Shown piece after piece: positions 43,362-53,363 of a stretch of DNA of 64,000 bases. The translations under genes and the position numbers were made by a program. The stretch's first letter is position 1; the number at the start of each line of letters is the position of its first letter. This stretch comes from Deltaproteobacteria bacterium PRO3 (GTDB taxonomy: Bacteria; UBA10199; DSSB01). The stretch lies in the NCBI GenBank assembly GCA_030263375.1, contig SZOV01000002.1, positions 1 through 64,000 on the forward strand, read 5' to 3'. The notes beneath the pieces were generated by a model. That model saw only the letters and a program-made list of their open reading frames with translations. It ran no database searches and was not told the origin of the DNA.

Positions 43362-46066
43362 TGCGTCGCCTCTCGAATTTCGGCGGGCGCCTCGGGGAGC
43401 GGCAGCCAAACGCTGAATTCGGCGCCGCCCTGCGGCGTCTCGCCGGCCTCGATCCTCCCGCCGTGCGTCTCGACCAGGCTCTTGGCGATCGCCAGACCCA
43501 AGCCGGTGCCGCCCGCGGGCGTTCCCGGGACGCGATAGAATTTTTCAAAAATATGCTCCCGCATCTCCTTGGGAATCCCCGGCCCCTGGTCGGCCACGGA
43601 CAGGACGGCGAAGCCCAGGCGGGCGCGCAGCTCCACGGTGATGACGGTCCCCGGCGGGGAGTAAGAAGCCGCATTCAAGAGAATATTGGAAACGGCGTGC
43701 TCCAAAAGCTGGAAGTCCCCCTGGAGGTAAAGCCCCTGTTCCGGCTCCCGGAACACCACCCGATGCTCCGCCAAGGGGAGTTGCAGGCTCTTCAAGGTCT
43801 GTCGCGCGAGATCGCGGATATCGAACCACTCCTTGTTGATTTTCAGCATACCCGATTCCAGCCGCGTCATGTCCAGCAGGTTTTCAAAGACGCGATTGAG
43901 CCGGTCCACGGAGCGGATCATCTCCTTGACGAGGGCGCCCCGCGCCGCGGGATCGCCGGCGGTCTTTTCCTCCTGCAAGGCCGTCGCCGCCCCCATGATC
44001 CCGGTCAGCGGCGTCCTCAGCTCGTGGGAGATGCAATTCAGCAGAGTTTGGTGAAGCCGCTCGGACTCCGCGAGGAGGGCCCCCCGGTTGTGCTCCTCCT
44101 CGAATTCGTTCTTGGCGACGGCCACCGCGATCTGGTTGGCGATGACGAAGAGGAAATTTTCCTGCTCCGGAGTCAGCTCCCTGCGGGAACGGGGCCGAAA
44201 CAGGAGCACGCCGTACTTCCTCTCGCCCCACTTCAAGGACACCGCCAGCGAAGAAGCCATCGGAAGCGTCTCGGTCGACCAGCCCGCAATGCGGCCGTGC
44301 TCGAAGGACCAGCGCGCGACGGCCCGCTCCTTCTCGTCCAAGGCCATGGCGCCGAAGGAAGGTCCGTCGTCGTGCTCCAGGTTCGCCCGGGTCAAGACGC
44401 AGCATTCGCCGCCGAAGATCTCTTCCATGCGCTCCAAGGCGGCCTTGACCACCGCGTCGACGCCGCGCGCCAAGGTCATCGCCTTGAGGATTTCGTAGAG
44501 AATGTTCGTCTTTTCTTCCCGCTGGCGCAGGGCGCGCTGCTGCCGTCTCAAGCGGAAGGCGAAGCTGCCCGTCACCACCGCGACCACGAAGAAGGTGAGG
44601 AACATCATGATGTCCTCGGGGCGCCGGATGTAGAAAGTGAAGAGCGGCGGGATGAAGAAAAAATTCCAGATGAGGGAGGCGAGAGTCGCGGCGAAAAGGG
44701 TGGGGCCGAGGGAGGCCACCAGGCCGACGGCCATGACCATAAGCAAAAATATGAATCCCACCGCCTGATAACCGATCAGGTCCCGCAACACCCAGCCCAG
44801 CGCCGCCGTACAGGCGATGAAAGCCGCCGTCTTCCAATAGGCCGAGATCGGCGCTTCCGCTTTCAGGGGCGACAAAAATCGGAACGGTTTTTTTCCGGGG
44901 TCGGGTTGCCGGATCACATGGACGTCGATGCCGCGCGTCTCGCGCGCCAAGCGGTCGATCAGGGACCCGCCTTGAAACAATTCGCGCCAAAACCTACGCG
45001 TGGGGCGTCCAATGACGACCTGGGCGACGTTCTTCGCGGCGGCGACCCTTTGAATGGCGGCGGCCACGTCGGTATCCTGGGTCGTCACCACCTCGGCTCC
45101 CAGCTCCCTCGCCAGCTCGAGGTTCTTCACCAGCAGATTCTGCTCCGGCTCGCCGAGCGCCCGTCCCGTGTCCACGTAAAGCGCGATCCACGTGGTCTCC
45201 ATCTGCACGGCCATTTTGCGGGCCGCCCGGATCAATCGTTCGGAGAAGGGGCTGTGAGTGACGGCCACCATGATCCGCTCGCCGGTTCCCCAGGGTCCTT
45301 GAACGCGGCCCTCCGCGATGATCTCTTGCAGGTCTTGGTCCACGCGCTCCGCGGTCGCCCGGAGCGAGATCTCCCGCAGCGCGGTCAGGTGGCTTTCTTG
45401 AAAAAAATGCTCCATGGCTCGGTTGGCCCGCTCGGCGGGATAGACCTTACCCTCCCGAAAGCGCTTGAGCAGCTCGTGGGGGGAAATGTCGATCAGCTCG
45501 ATCTGGTCGGCCAGGTCGAGGACCGAATCGGGCACCGTCTCGCGAACCGGCACGGCGGTTATCAATTGCACCAGGTCGACTCGGCTCTCGAGATGCTGCA
45601 CGTTCATCGTCGAATAGACGTCGATCCCGGCTTCCAATATCTCGAGGACGTCTTGGTAGCGCTTGGGATGGCGGGATCCCGGGGCGTTGGTGTGGGCGAG
45701 CTCGTCGACCAGCACGATACGGGGCTTGCGGGCCAGAACGGCCTCCAGGTCCATCTCTTCCAAGACCGTCCCTCGGTATTCGATCTGCTTGCGGGGCAGC
45801 AGCGGCAGCCCCTCGAGCAAGGCGGCGGTTTCCTGGCGGCCGTGGGTCTCCACGATCCCCACCGCCACATCGACGCCGGCCATTTTTTGGGCCTGGGCGG
45901 CCTTGAGCATGGCGAAGGTCTTGCCCACGCCCGCCGCCATTCCGAAAAACAGGCGCAGCTTGCCGCGCCGCCGTTCGGCCTCTTCCTTCTTGATGGCGGC
46001 CAGCAATTCGTCGGGATTGGGCCGGTTTTCGCTCGAGGGGGAAGGCATAAAATCAGTCGCGCCCAT
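43358..46066 (-). CDS. kdpD: Osmosensitive K+ channel histidine kinase KdpD
   Basis: 902 residues. The N-terminal KdpD domain has a Walker-like GMAAGVGKTFAML (about 42-54), followed by a UspA-like domain (about 250-370: RIMVAVTHSPFSERLIRAARKMA). Four membrane segments follow (about 405-505), then GAF-like (about 525-650), HisKA with the phospho-acceptor in LLNCISHELRTPLTGIMGAATA, and HATPase with VADQGPGIP and GTGLGLAIAKSLVE. The start is uncertain: an ATG at 46048 is also possible and neither has a good ribosome-binding site. Confidence 0.95.
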   Translation of the reverse strand: MGATDFMPSPSSENRPNPDELLAAIKKEEAERRRGKLRLFFGMAAGVGKTFAMLKAAQAQKMAGVDVAVGIVETHGRQETAALLEGLPLLPRKQIEYRGTVLEEMDLEAVLARKPRIVLVDELAHTNAPGSRHPKRYQDVLEILEAGIDVYSTMNVQHLESRVDLVQLITAVPVRETVPDSVLDLADQIELIDISPHELLKRFREGKVYPAERANRAMEHFFQESHLTALREISLRATAERVDQDLQEIIAEGRVQGPWGTGERIMVAVTHSPFSERLIRAARKMAVQMETTWIALYVDTGRALGEPEQNLLVKNLELARELGAEVVTTQDTDVAAAIQRVAAAKNVAQVVIGRPTRRFWRELFQGGSLIDRLARETRGIDVHVIRQPDPGKKPFRFLSPLKAEAPISAYWKTAAFIACTAALGWVLRDLIGYQAVGFIFLLMVMAVGLVASLGPTLFAATLASLIWNFFFIPPLFTFYIRRPEDIMMFLTFFVVAVVTGSFAFRLRRQQRALRQREEKTNILYEILKAMTLARGVDAVVKAALERMEEIFGGECCVLTRANLEHDDGPSFGAMALDEKERAVARWSFEHGRIAGWSTETLPMASSLAVSLKWGERKYGVLLFRPRSRRELTPEQENFLFVIANQIAVAVAKNEFEEEHNRGALLAESERLHQTLLNCISHELRTPLTGIMGAATALQEEKTAGDPAARGALVKEMIRSVDRLNRVFENLLDMTRLESGMLKINKEWFDIRDLARQTLKSLQLPLAEHRVVFREPEQGLYLQGDFQLLEHAVSNILLNAASYSPPGTVITVELRARLGFAVLSVADQGPGIPKEMREHIFEKFYRVPGTPAGGTGLGLAIAKSLVETHGGRIEAGETPQGGAEFSVWLPLPEAPAEIREATQ

Positions 46067-46115
46067 TTTAAACGCCGCCGGGCGCGGGGAACAGCGAAGA
46101 TCGCCTCCGGAGCTT

Positions 46116-46673
46116 TTATTTTTTCAGGGCGTCGAGGGCCAGGTTCAATTCCAGGACGTTGACCAGGCGGCCCGACGCGAGGATCCCGCCGGAAACAAAG
46201 GATTGCCTCAGGATCAGGGCTTCCACCTCCGCCAAGGCCATGCCGCGCGCTTGAGCGACACGGCCGGCCTGGTACAAGGCGCCCGCCTCGGTAATGTGGG
46301 GATCCATGCCCCCTCCCGAAGCGGCGGCCAATTCGGCGGGCAGGGGTTTCTCGCGGGTGGCCCCGTATGCCGCAACCGTCTTGGCGGCGCGGTCGGTCAA
46401 GTCGCCGCTGGTGGGCGATTTGTTGCTGCCGCCCGTCGCCGACGCGTTGTAGTCCACCGCCGAGGGCCGGGACCAAAAATACTCCGGCCTGGTGAATTTT
46501 TGGGCCAGCAGGGAGCTGCCGACGATAATTCCTTCGGCATTCTTCAACAAGGAACCCTGGGCGGTTTGAGGGGCGATCGCGCCCGCGACCGCCAGCAGGA
46601 CGGCGGTATAGGCCGCCACGACGATGGCGATGGTAACGATAGCGAGTCGAATGCCGATGACAAAGGATTTCAT
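46116..46673 (-). CDS. kdpC: Potassium-transporting ATPase subunit C
   Basis: 185 residues with one N-terminal membrane helix (IGIRLAIVTIAIVVAAYTAVLLAVAG) and the KdpC periplasmic domain: GSSLLAQKFTRPEYFWSRPSAVDYNA, SGGGMDPHITEAGALYQAGRVA and the C-terminal RLVNVLELNLALD. KdpC stabilises the KdpFABC pump and raises its ATP affinity. It follows kdpA by 15 bases. Confidence 0.95.
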   Translation of the reverse strand: MKSFVIGIRLAIVTIAIVVAAYTAVLLAVAGAIAPQTAQGSLLKNAEGIIVGSSLLAQKFTRPEYFWSRPSAVDYNASATGGSNKSPTSGDLTDRAAKTVAAYGATREKPLPAELAAASGGGMDPHITEAGALYQAGRVAQARGMALAEVEALILRQSFVSGGILASGRLVNVLELNLALDALKK

Positions 46674-46688
46674 ATTTGCTTTCCGTTC

Positions 46689-48356
46689 CTACCTCATGAA
46701 TTGCAAATGTTCGGCGACGGGTCCCAGGATCGCGACCGGGAAAAAGGTAAGCGCGCCGATGAAGATGATCGTCGCGAACAGCATGATCCCGAAGGTAAGG
46801 TTATCCACGCCCAGGCTTCCCGCCGACTCCGCGGCGGACTTTTTGACGGCCAGGGAGCCGGCGATGCCAAGGGGCAGGATGATCGGGATGAAGCGGGCCA
46901 GAAGCATCACCAGGCCCGTCGCGACGTTCCAAGGGACGTTGTTGTCGCCCAAGCCTTCGAACCCCGAGCCGTTGTTCGCGGAGGCGGAGCTGAACTCGTA
47001 GAGGATTTCGCTGAAGCCGTGCGAACCGACGTTGTTGAGCGCCTTGACGCCCCAATCCGTCGCGGCGAACAGGGCGGTCGGGGCCAAAATGAAAAGGGAA
47101 TGCGCGAATAGCGCCAACACCGCCAGCTTGACCTCGTGCGATTCCACGCGGCGGCCCAAATACTCGGGCGTACGGCCCACCATCATTCCCGCGACGAAGA
47201 CGCCGAGAACGATGTAGACGAACATGTTGACAAAGCCGACGCCGACGCCTCCGAAGTCCTCGTTCAGCCACATGCCGACCATCGGCATCAACCCGGTCAT
47301 GGGATTCAAGCTGTCGTGCATGGCGTTGACGGACCCGTTGCTGGTCGAAGTGGTCGCGACCGCCCAAAGCGGCCCGGCCGCGGATCCGAAGCGAAGCTCT
47401 TTTCCCTCCAGGTTGCCGGTCGTCTGCTCAACGGCCAGGCCCGCGAAGGCTCGGGTTGGGGCCGATTCGTAATGAACGGCGGTCGCGATGCGGGCCGACA
47501 TCAGGGCCAGCATGACGCCGAAGACCACCGCCGCATGACGTATCCGCTTCACGATGCGGCCGAACATCCAAACGCAGGCCATCGGAATAACGACGATGCT
47601 GACCGTCGAGACCATATTGGTGAAGAAGCTGGGGTTTTCGAAGGGATGGGTGCTGTTCGGGCCGAAGAAGCCCCCGCCGTTGGTCCCGAGCTGCTTGACG
47701 GCGACGAAGGCCGCCACCGGACCGCGGGCGATGACCTGCTCGATGCCCTCCAAAGTCGTCGCCTTGACCACCCCATCCAGGGTCATGGGCATGCCGCCGA
47801 GCACAAAGATAAACCCGACGATCAGGCAGGCCGGCAGCATCACCAAAAAGGTCGCCCTTTGCAGGTCGAGGAAGAAATTCCCCATCTCCCTGCGTCCGGC
47901 GGCGCCTCGGGCGACGGCGGCCAAGGCGGCGAGCCCGACGGCAGGCGTCACGAACTGCAGCCACATCAAGGTCAGCTGGGAGAAATAGCTCAGGTGCACT
48001 TCGCCGGAGTAGTGCTGCAGGTTGGTGTTGGTCACGAAGGAGGCCACGGTGTTGAAGATCAGGCTGCCTTCCAAGGCGGACTTCCCGTCCGGATTGAGCG
48101 GCAGGCGCTGCTGCAAAGCCAACAGGGCGAAACTCACGAGAAACAGGATCACGTTGAAGGCGAGCAGGGACAGGGTATATTGTTTCCAGTCCTGCGGCCG
48201 TCCGACGAAGCTCCCGCCGAAGGCGCGAAACAGGCGATCGAAAAGGCCCGCCTGCCCGGGCTCGGGATCCATGGCCCATTTCAAATATCGACCCAAAGGC
48301 CAGGAGAGCAAGGCACTGCCGCCGACGATGAGAAGGACAAAGAGAAAAACGGTCAT
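46689..48356 (-). CDS. kdpA: Potassium-transporting ATPase potassium-binding subunit A
   Basis: 555 residues, polytopic SKT-type channel subunit. Selectivity-filter regions are visible as TNTNLQHYSGE, GTNGGGFFGPNSTHPFENP, SVNAMHDSLNP and SANNGSGFEGL. KdpA selects and passes K+ driven by KdpB. The ATG overlaps the stop of a 33-codon frame (48353-48454) lying between kdpB and kdpA, so translation is probably coupled through it. Confidence 0.96.
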   Translation of the reverse strand: MTVFLFVLLIVGGSALLSWPLGRYLKWAMDPEPGQAGLFDRLFRAFGGSFVGRPQDWKQYTLSLLAFNVILFLVSFALLALQQRLPLNPDGKSALEGSLIFNTVASFVTNTNLQHYSGEVHLSYFSQLTLMWLQFVTPAVGLAALAAVARGAAGRREMGNFFLDLQRATFLVMLPACLIVGFIFVLGGMPMTLDGVVKATTLEGIEQVIARGPVAAFVAVKQLGTNGGGFFGPNSTHPFENPSFFTNMVSTVSIVVIPMACVWMFGRIVKRIRHAAVVFGVMLALMSARIATAVHYESAPTRAFAGLAVEQTTGNLEGKELRFGSAAGPLWAVATTSTSNGSVNAMHDSLNPMTGLMPMVGMWLNEDFGGVGVGFVNMFVYIVLGVFVAGMMVGRTPEYLGRRVESHEVKLAVLALFAHSLFILAPTALFAATDWGVKALNNVGSHGFSEILYEFSSASANNGSGFEGLGDNNVPWNVATGLVMLLARFIPIILPLGIAGSLAVKKSAAESAGSLGVDNLTFGIMLFATIIFIGALTFFPVAILGPVAEHLQFMR

Positions 48357-48454
48357 AAGAGCGTCCTATCCGATTTTTGCCAACGATCGACTTCGAAGGT
48401 CAGCAAAAACATCCATCCGAAGACCGAGAGTCCCAGCAAAATATAGATCCACAC
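48353..48454 (-). CDS. 33-aa single-span membrane peptide between kdpB and kdpA
   Basis: GTG start at 48454 with a perfect AAAGGAG at 48461-48467 (spacing six). The peptide begins with a hydrophobic span (WIYILLGLSVFGWMFLLTF) and ends charged (EVDRWQKSDRTLL). It is not a KdpF match in sequence but has a similar size and placement. Its stop overlaps the kdpA start (TTATGA). It could be a second small pump subunit or a translation-coupling leader. Confidence 0.7.
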   Translation of the reverse strand: MWIYILLGLSVFGWMFLLTFEVDRWQKSDRTLL

Positions 48455-48471
48455 AAACGACTCCTTTCCGC

Positions 48472-50535
48472 TTAGACCAAGCGCAGGGCGACCAAGATCA
48501 CGTCGATAAGCTTGATGCCGAGAAAGGGCGCCAGGATCCCGCCCAGCCCGTAAACCAACAGGTTGCGCCGGAGGACCGCAGCGGCCCCGGTCGCCCGATA
48601 TTCGACGCCTTTCAAGGCCAGGGGAATCAGCGCCACGATGATAAGCGCGTTGAAGATGACGGCGCTCAGGATCGCGGATTTATCCGAATGCAACCCCATG
48701 ATGTTCAAGGCGGCCAAGGGTCCCGCTCCCTCGCCCGGCTTGGCGTAAAGCATGAGAAACATCGCCGGCAAAATGGCGAAGTACTTGGCGACGTCGTTCG
48801 ACAGGCTGAAGGTCGTCAGCGATCCGCGGGTCATGATGAGCTGCTTGCCGATCTCGACGATCTCCATGAGCTTGGTGGGATTGCTGTCCAGATCCACCAT
48901 GTTGCCGGCCTCGCGGGCGGCCTGGGTTCCGGTATTCATCGCCACGCCGACGTCCGCTTGAGCCAAGGCCGGCGCGTCATTGGTGCCGTCGCCGGTCATG
49001 GCGACGAGATGCCCTTTGGCTTGTTCCTCGCGGATCCGCCTGAGCTTGTCCTCGGGAGTGGCCTGGGCCATGAAATCGTCCACGCCGGCCTCGGCGGCGA
49101 TAGCCGCGGCGGTCAGAGGGTTGTCGCCGGTGATCATCACCGTGCGAATGCCCATCTTTCGAAGTTTGGCGAAACGCTCCTTGATCCCGCCCTTCACCAC
49201 GTCCTTGAGCTGGACCACCCCCAGCACTTCGCGGTTCTCGGCGACCACGAGGGGTGTCCCGCCGCCGCGGGAGATCTCCTCGACAATCCTCTCCACCTCT
49301 CTGGGGAAATTTCCCCCCAGCGATTCAACGTGCCGCTTGACCGCGTCCGCGGCGCCCTTGCGAATGATCCGCTCCGCCTGACCCGCCAAGGCGGGGAAAT
49401 CCACGCCGCTCATGCGGGTTTGAGCCGTGAAGGGCACGAATTTGGCATGAGGCTCCGCCACCTCGCGGCCGCGCAGGTTGAATTGCTGTTTGGCGAGCAC
49501 CGCGATGCTGCGGCCTTCGGGGGTCTCGTCGGCCAGCGAGGCGAGCTGCGCCATATCCGCGAGACGCTCCGGCCTCACGCCGGGCGCGGGCAGGAAGGCC
49601 GTGGCCATGCGGTTGCCCAAGGTGATGGTGCCCGTCTTGTCCAAGAGGAGGACGTCGACGTCGCCGGCGGCCTCCACCGCCTTGCCGCTGGTGGCCATGA
49701 CATTGTGCCGAATGAGCCGGTCGATGCCGCTGATGCCGATGGCGCTGAGCAGGCCGCCGATGGTGGTCGGTATCAGGCACACCAGGAGCGCGACCAATAC
49801 GGGAATCGAAAAATTCAGTTCGAAAAACAAGCCGAAAGGCTTGAGCGTGACGCAGACCAGTAAAAAGATCAAGGTCAGCGCGGCGAGCAGAATGGTCAGG
49901 GCGATCTCGTTGGGCGTCTTTTGCCGCTTCGCGCCTTCGACCATGGAAATCATCCGGTCGAGGAAACCCCTGCCCCGCTCCATCGTGACTCGCACCACAA
50001 TGCGGTCGCTGATGACCTTGGTGCCGCCGGTGACCGCGCTCCTATCTCCCCCGCTCTCGCGGATGACCGGCGCGGACTCGCCGGTGATGGCGCTTTCGTC
50101 GACCGTGGCGATGCCCTCGATCACCTCGCCGTCGGCGGGGATGACGTCGCCCGCCTCGCAGACCACCACATCGCCTTTTTGGAGGGAAGGAGCGGGGATT
50201 CTCTCTTCCTTTCCGTCGCGCAGGACGCGGGCCATGGTTTCTTTCCGCGCCTTGCGCAGGGCGTCCGCCTGAGCCCTGCCCCGCCCCTCCGCCACCGCCT
50301 CGGCGAAGTTGGCGAAGAGCACCGTAAACCAGAGCCAAAGGGCCAATTGCCCGACGAAGACGCGGTCTTGCGAGGCGGTGAAGATGCCGACCGTGGTCAG
50401 GATCGCGCCGATCATGGTAACGAACATGACGGGGTTTTTCACCATCACGGCCGGGTTCAATTTCTTAAAGGCGTTGCCGATCGCGGGCACCATGAGGTGC
50501 CGGCTGAATAAGGATGAGGGGTTGTGCGTGCTCAT
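48472..50535 (-). CDS. kdpB: Potassium-transporting ATPase ATP-binding subunit B
   Basis: 687-residue P-type ATPase. The phosphorylation motif is [10 protein letters not shown] (Asp near 310), with the actuator TGES in [13 protein letters not shown]-binding [11 protein letters not shown], and the hinge [21 protein letters not shown]. KdpB hydrolyses ATP to drive K+ uptake through KdpA. It precedes kdpA, the reverse of the usual kdpFABC order. Confidence 0.97.
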   Translation of the reverse strand: MSTHNPSSLFSRHLMVPAIGNAFKKLNPAVMVKNPVMFVTMIGAILTTVGIFTASQDRVFVGQLALWLWFTVLFANFAEAVAEGRGRAQADALRKARKETMARVLRDGKEERIPAPSLQKGDVVVCEAGDVIPADGEVIEGIATVDESAITGESAPVIRESGGDRSAVTGGTKVISDRIVVRVTMERGRGFLDRMISMVEGAKRQKTPNEIALTILLAALTLIFLLVCVTLKPFGLFFELNFSIPVLVALLVCLIPTTIGGLLSAIGISGIDRLIRHNVMATSGKAVEAAGDVDVLLLDKTGTITLGNRMATAFLPAPGVRPERLADMAQLASLADETPEGRSIAVLAKQQFNLRGREVAEPHAKFVPFTAQTRMSGVDFPALAGQAERIIRKGAADAVKRHVESLGGNFPREVERIVEEISRGGGTPLVVAENREVLGVVQLKDVVKGGIKERFAKLRKMGIRTVMITGDNPLTAAAIAAEAGVDDFMAQATPEDKLRRIREEQAKGHLVAMTGDGTNDAPALAQADVGVAMNTGTQAAREAGNMVDLDSNPTKLMEIVEIGKQLIMTRGSLTTFSLSNDVAKYFAILPAMFLMLYAKPGEGAGPLAALNIMGLHSDKSAILSAVIFNALIIVALIPLALKGVEYRATGAAAVLRRNLLVYGLGGILAPFLGIKLIDVILVALRLV

Positions 50536-50555
50536 AGCGTCTCCGAAAATCGGTA

Positions 50556-50639
50556 TCAGAACTTATCCGGCCGCATCACGGCGACGAACAAGTAAACAAA
50601 GACAAAAAGGGAAATAACCCCGGCGACGATGTTTTCCAT
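50556..50639 (-). CDS. kdpF: KdpF, 27-aa membrane subunit
   Basis: ATG at 50639 and TGA at 50556-50558, preceded by a GGAG nine bases upstream. The peptide is one hydrophobic span ending in the KdpF-like tail AVMRPDKF (start [18 protein letters not shown]). KdpF stabilises the KdpABC complex. It lies 20 bases before kdpB, so the operon starts here. Confidence 0.85.
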   Translation of the reverse strand: MENIVAGVISLFVFVYLFVAVMRPDKF

Positions 50640-50814
50640 GGCTTGGGCTCCGGTAAAATTAGGCCTTAAGGTAAGCGAAGCCGCGTAAAAACGGAGTAAA
50701 GAGGGCCGTTCCGGGTATAAAATTTTCGTAAAAATCGGGGCGAAACCGCGCTAATTCAAGGAAGGGAAAAGAATCCGCTGAGGCAAATCCCTCGGCGAAA
50801 ACCGAATCGAGGCG

Positions 50815-53208
50815 TCAATGCCCGGCCACCGAGCTTGAGGGAAGAAACAGCCGAAAGGTCGTGCCCTCGCCGACGCGGCTCTCTACCTCGACGCGGCCGC
50901 CGTGCAGATTCTCGACCGCGGTCCGGACATTGGGCAGGCCCAGGCCGGTGCCGCCGGAGTGCTGCTTGGTGGTGAAACCGAATTCGAAGATGTGCGGGAG
51001 ATGCTCGGGCGGAATGCCGATACCGGTGTCCGAGACCTCGATCACCACGAAGGCGTCGTGAGGATAGGTGCGCACCCGCAGGGTCCCACCCCCGGGCATG
51101 GCGTGACAGGCGTTGACCAAGAGATTCAAGACGGCATTGATCAGCAGGGCCTCCTCGCCGCGCACGGTCAGGGCTTCGGAACCAAAATCCGTCTCCAGGC
51201 GTATCCCCTGCTTCTGCCGGGCGCCCTCGTTGAGGCGCAGGGCCTCGTTGAGCATCGGCTCCATCGAGAGGACCGTCACCTGCCGCGGGCTCCCCGCGGC
51301 GATGCGCCGCCAGCTTCGATAAAAGTCCATCACCTTTCCGACCGAGCTGCCCAGGTCCCGCACGCGGTCCGCGAAGGCTCCCCAGCGCGAGGATTCCCCC
51401 GCGGCGCCCGGCGCCCCGACCAAACGCTCCAAGAGGCCTTCCCGGAAGGAAAGATCCGAAAGCAGATTCCCGCCGTCGTGCAGGAAGCGCTCGGCCAGCT
51501 GCGACTTCGCCTCGAGCCTCACGTTCTGCTCTTGCAGGGCGGAGGCGCGTTCCTTAAGCACTTGCAGCTCGGTCACGTCGCTCAGAAAATGCGCGATAAA
51601 GCCCTCTTCCCCGCCGAGGTTTCTTCGCTCCATCCGCCAGTAAGTCACATCGTTTTCCCCACGCGACCAGACAAAGAGCCCGGGCTCGCTGGGGTGCGGC
51701 TCGAAGACCTCCATGATGCGGATATTGGCGAAATCGAGGAGCGTGGGCTGGAAGATCCGGCGGGCCGGGCCGTTCGCGTAGCGGATCTCGCCCTGCGGAT
51801 CGACGACCAAGACCGGATGCGGCGAGGCCTCGAGGACTTCGCGGAAGCGCACCGGGCTGGGCGCGGTCACGGACTCCAAGCGGGGACCGGCCGGGCGCGG
51901 GACCCCGCCCTCGTCCTTGGGCCGCTCGTTCATCGCCCAAAAATCCTCGAAGGCCCGCCTCGGCTCGCGGGGCCTGCGGCCCGCGACGGCCCAAGCAAAG
52001 TCGCTCCGAGGCTGCCAAGCGCCGAGATCCCCGCCACCCCCGGACCGCGGCGCGGAGACGGAGGCCAAGGCGCGGGATTGAGCCTCGAGCCCTCGGGTCC
52101 AGGCCCCGAAGCCCCTCGGCTGGACGGACTCGAAGATCCGGCCGCCGATGTTGAAGTGCAACAGGGTGGCAAGAGAGTCGAACAGGACGGTTGCGCCGTC
52201 GCCGGCGGGCCTCAGGCCCAGGGCGCTCTCCGCACGGTGGGCGAGCAGCAGGGCCCCGAACATCGCCGTCTGGGGAATCGCCAGCCGCGAAATTGAGGTG
52301 AATCCCGAGAGTCGCGCCACGCGCGAGGCGCCGGGGGCGACGCCGTGCAGACCGCGGAAGGCCGATTCCGAGGCCGCGCCCGCGCCGCGCATCAGGCCGA
52401 GGGTGATGCCGTTGACCAGCAATTCGCGGCGGATCGACTCCGCGTCCCAGGCCTGTCGCTCGCCGAGCGCCTCGCGCAGCGAGCGGTGGCTGAGGGTTAG
52501 GGCGAAGGTCTCGCCGCCCAGCCCGGCCAGGGAGGCCAAGGCGCGCGCCCGCCAGGCGCGGGTCGCGAGGCCCGCCGGCGCCGCGGTCAGCCGGGCCAGG
52601 GTCAGCAGTCGAAGGCTTTGGAAGGCGCCCGCGCCGGCGGCGAAGCTGGCCAGGGTCGCGGGGTGCGAGACCTCGCGGGCGAAGTGACGCAGCAGGAATT
52701 CCACGCGGGGGGCGATGGGGCCGCGCCCTTGCACGACATCACATTCGCGGTTCAAGTCCGCCCAGGCGGCGGGAGAAATCGCGCCACGCCATTCGGGGTG
52801 GTCCTGCAGGCTGCGGCGCAGGCTCAAGGGGAGGGCCGCGGCCAGGGCCGCATCGCCGGCACCGTGCAGACGCCGCGCCAGATTCATTAGGCCTTGAAGG
52901 AATAATTCCGGGTCCGACTCCGTGGCTAGCGCGCTGAGTTCGACCAAGGCGGCCGGCCCGATGCGCTTGGCCAATTCAGAGCGGCGATAGAGGGGCAGGG
53001 CCTCGAGGCTTCGCGCCAGAGACTGCGGACCGGCATCCAGATTTCGGGAGATCGGCCTCGCTTCGTGCCAATCGGCGAGTCCCTCGAGGAGGGCCGCCAC
53101 GAAGGCGGCGTGGCGCTCGGCGGGGGAAAGTCGCGGCGCGTCAAAATCAGGTTGAAGCCGAGGGGGCGCGTCTACCCTGAATCCCGCGGGTTGGAACCGT
53201 CCCAGCAT
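50815..53208 (-). CDS. Orphan sensor histidine kinase with novel N-terminal region and PAS domain, 797 aa
   Basis: The ATG at 53208 has AGGTAG upstream. The N-terminal half (about 1-365) is Ala/Arg/Leu-rich and matches the protein at 27,412-28,782. A PAS domain (about 455-550: FREVLEASPHPVLVVDPQGEIRYANG) is followed by a coiled coil and the H-box FLHDGGNLLSDL (His near 577). The ATP-binding domain (about 690-790) contains NLLVNACHAMPGGG, VSDTGIGIPPEHLPHIFEFGFTTK and GGTGLGLPNVRTAVE. No response regulator lies beside it. It sits 175 bases upstream of kdpF on the same strand, but kdpDE already serve that operon. Confidence 0.85.
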   Translation of the reverse strand: MLGRFQPAGFRVDAPPRLQPDFDAPRLSPAERHAAFVAALLEGLADWHEARPISRNLDAGPQSLARSLEALPLYRRSELAKRIGPAALVELSALATESDPELFLQGLMNLARRLHGAGDAALAAALPLSLRRSLQDHPEWRGAISPAAWADLNRECDVVQGRGPIAPRVEFLLRHFAREVSHPATLASFAAGAGAFQSLRLLTLARLTAAPAGLATRAWRARALASLAGLGGETFALTLSHRSLREALGERQAWDAESIRRELLVNGITLGLMRGAGAASESAFRGLHGVAPGASRVARLSGFTSISRLAIPQTAMFGALLLAHRAESALGLRPAGDGATVLFDSLATLLHFNIGGRIFESVQPRGFGAWTRGLEAQSRALASVSAPRSGGGGDLGAWQPRSDFAWAVAGRRPREPRRAFEDFWAMNERPKDEGGVPRPAGPRLESVTAPSPVRFREVLEASPHPVLVVDPQGEIRYANGPARRIFQPTLLDFANIRIMEVFEPHPSEPGLFVWSRGENDVTYWRMERRNLGGEEGFIAHFLSDVTELQVLKERASALQEQNVRLEAKSQLAERFLHDGGNLLSDLSFREGLLERLVGAPGAAGESSRWGAFADRVRDLGSSVGKVMDFYRSWRRIAAGSPRQVTVLSMEPMLNEALRLNEGARQKQGIRLETDFGSEALTVRGEEALLINAVLNLLVNACHAMPGGGTLRVRTYPHDAFVVIEVSDTGIGIPPEHLPHIFEFGFTTKQHSGGTGLGLPNVRTAVENLHGGRVEVESRVGEGTTFRLFLPSSSVAGH

Positions 53209-53363
53209 GAGGCTACCTGCCCTGTCCTGACCCGTGCCCACCAAAAATCATGAATTTCCGTCGAGATCCGGATTATCACCCGATTTTCGGATAAGTTGTC
53301 TATAGTTTTTTCCCCGCCGGCGCGGCGGCATTTCCGGGTTGAAGTCCTGGTAATCGCGGGGCT

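Noticed and set aside
43361-46162. A 933-codon open frame antisense to kdpD
   Set aside because: It is the opposite-strand shadow of a well-supported GC-rich gene; its product is low-complexity Gly/Arg/His-rich and matches nothing.
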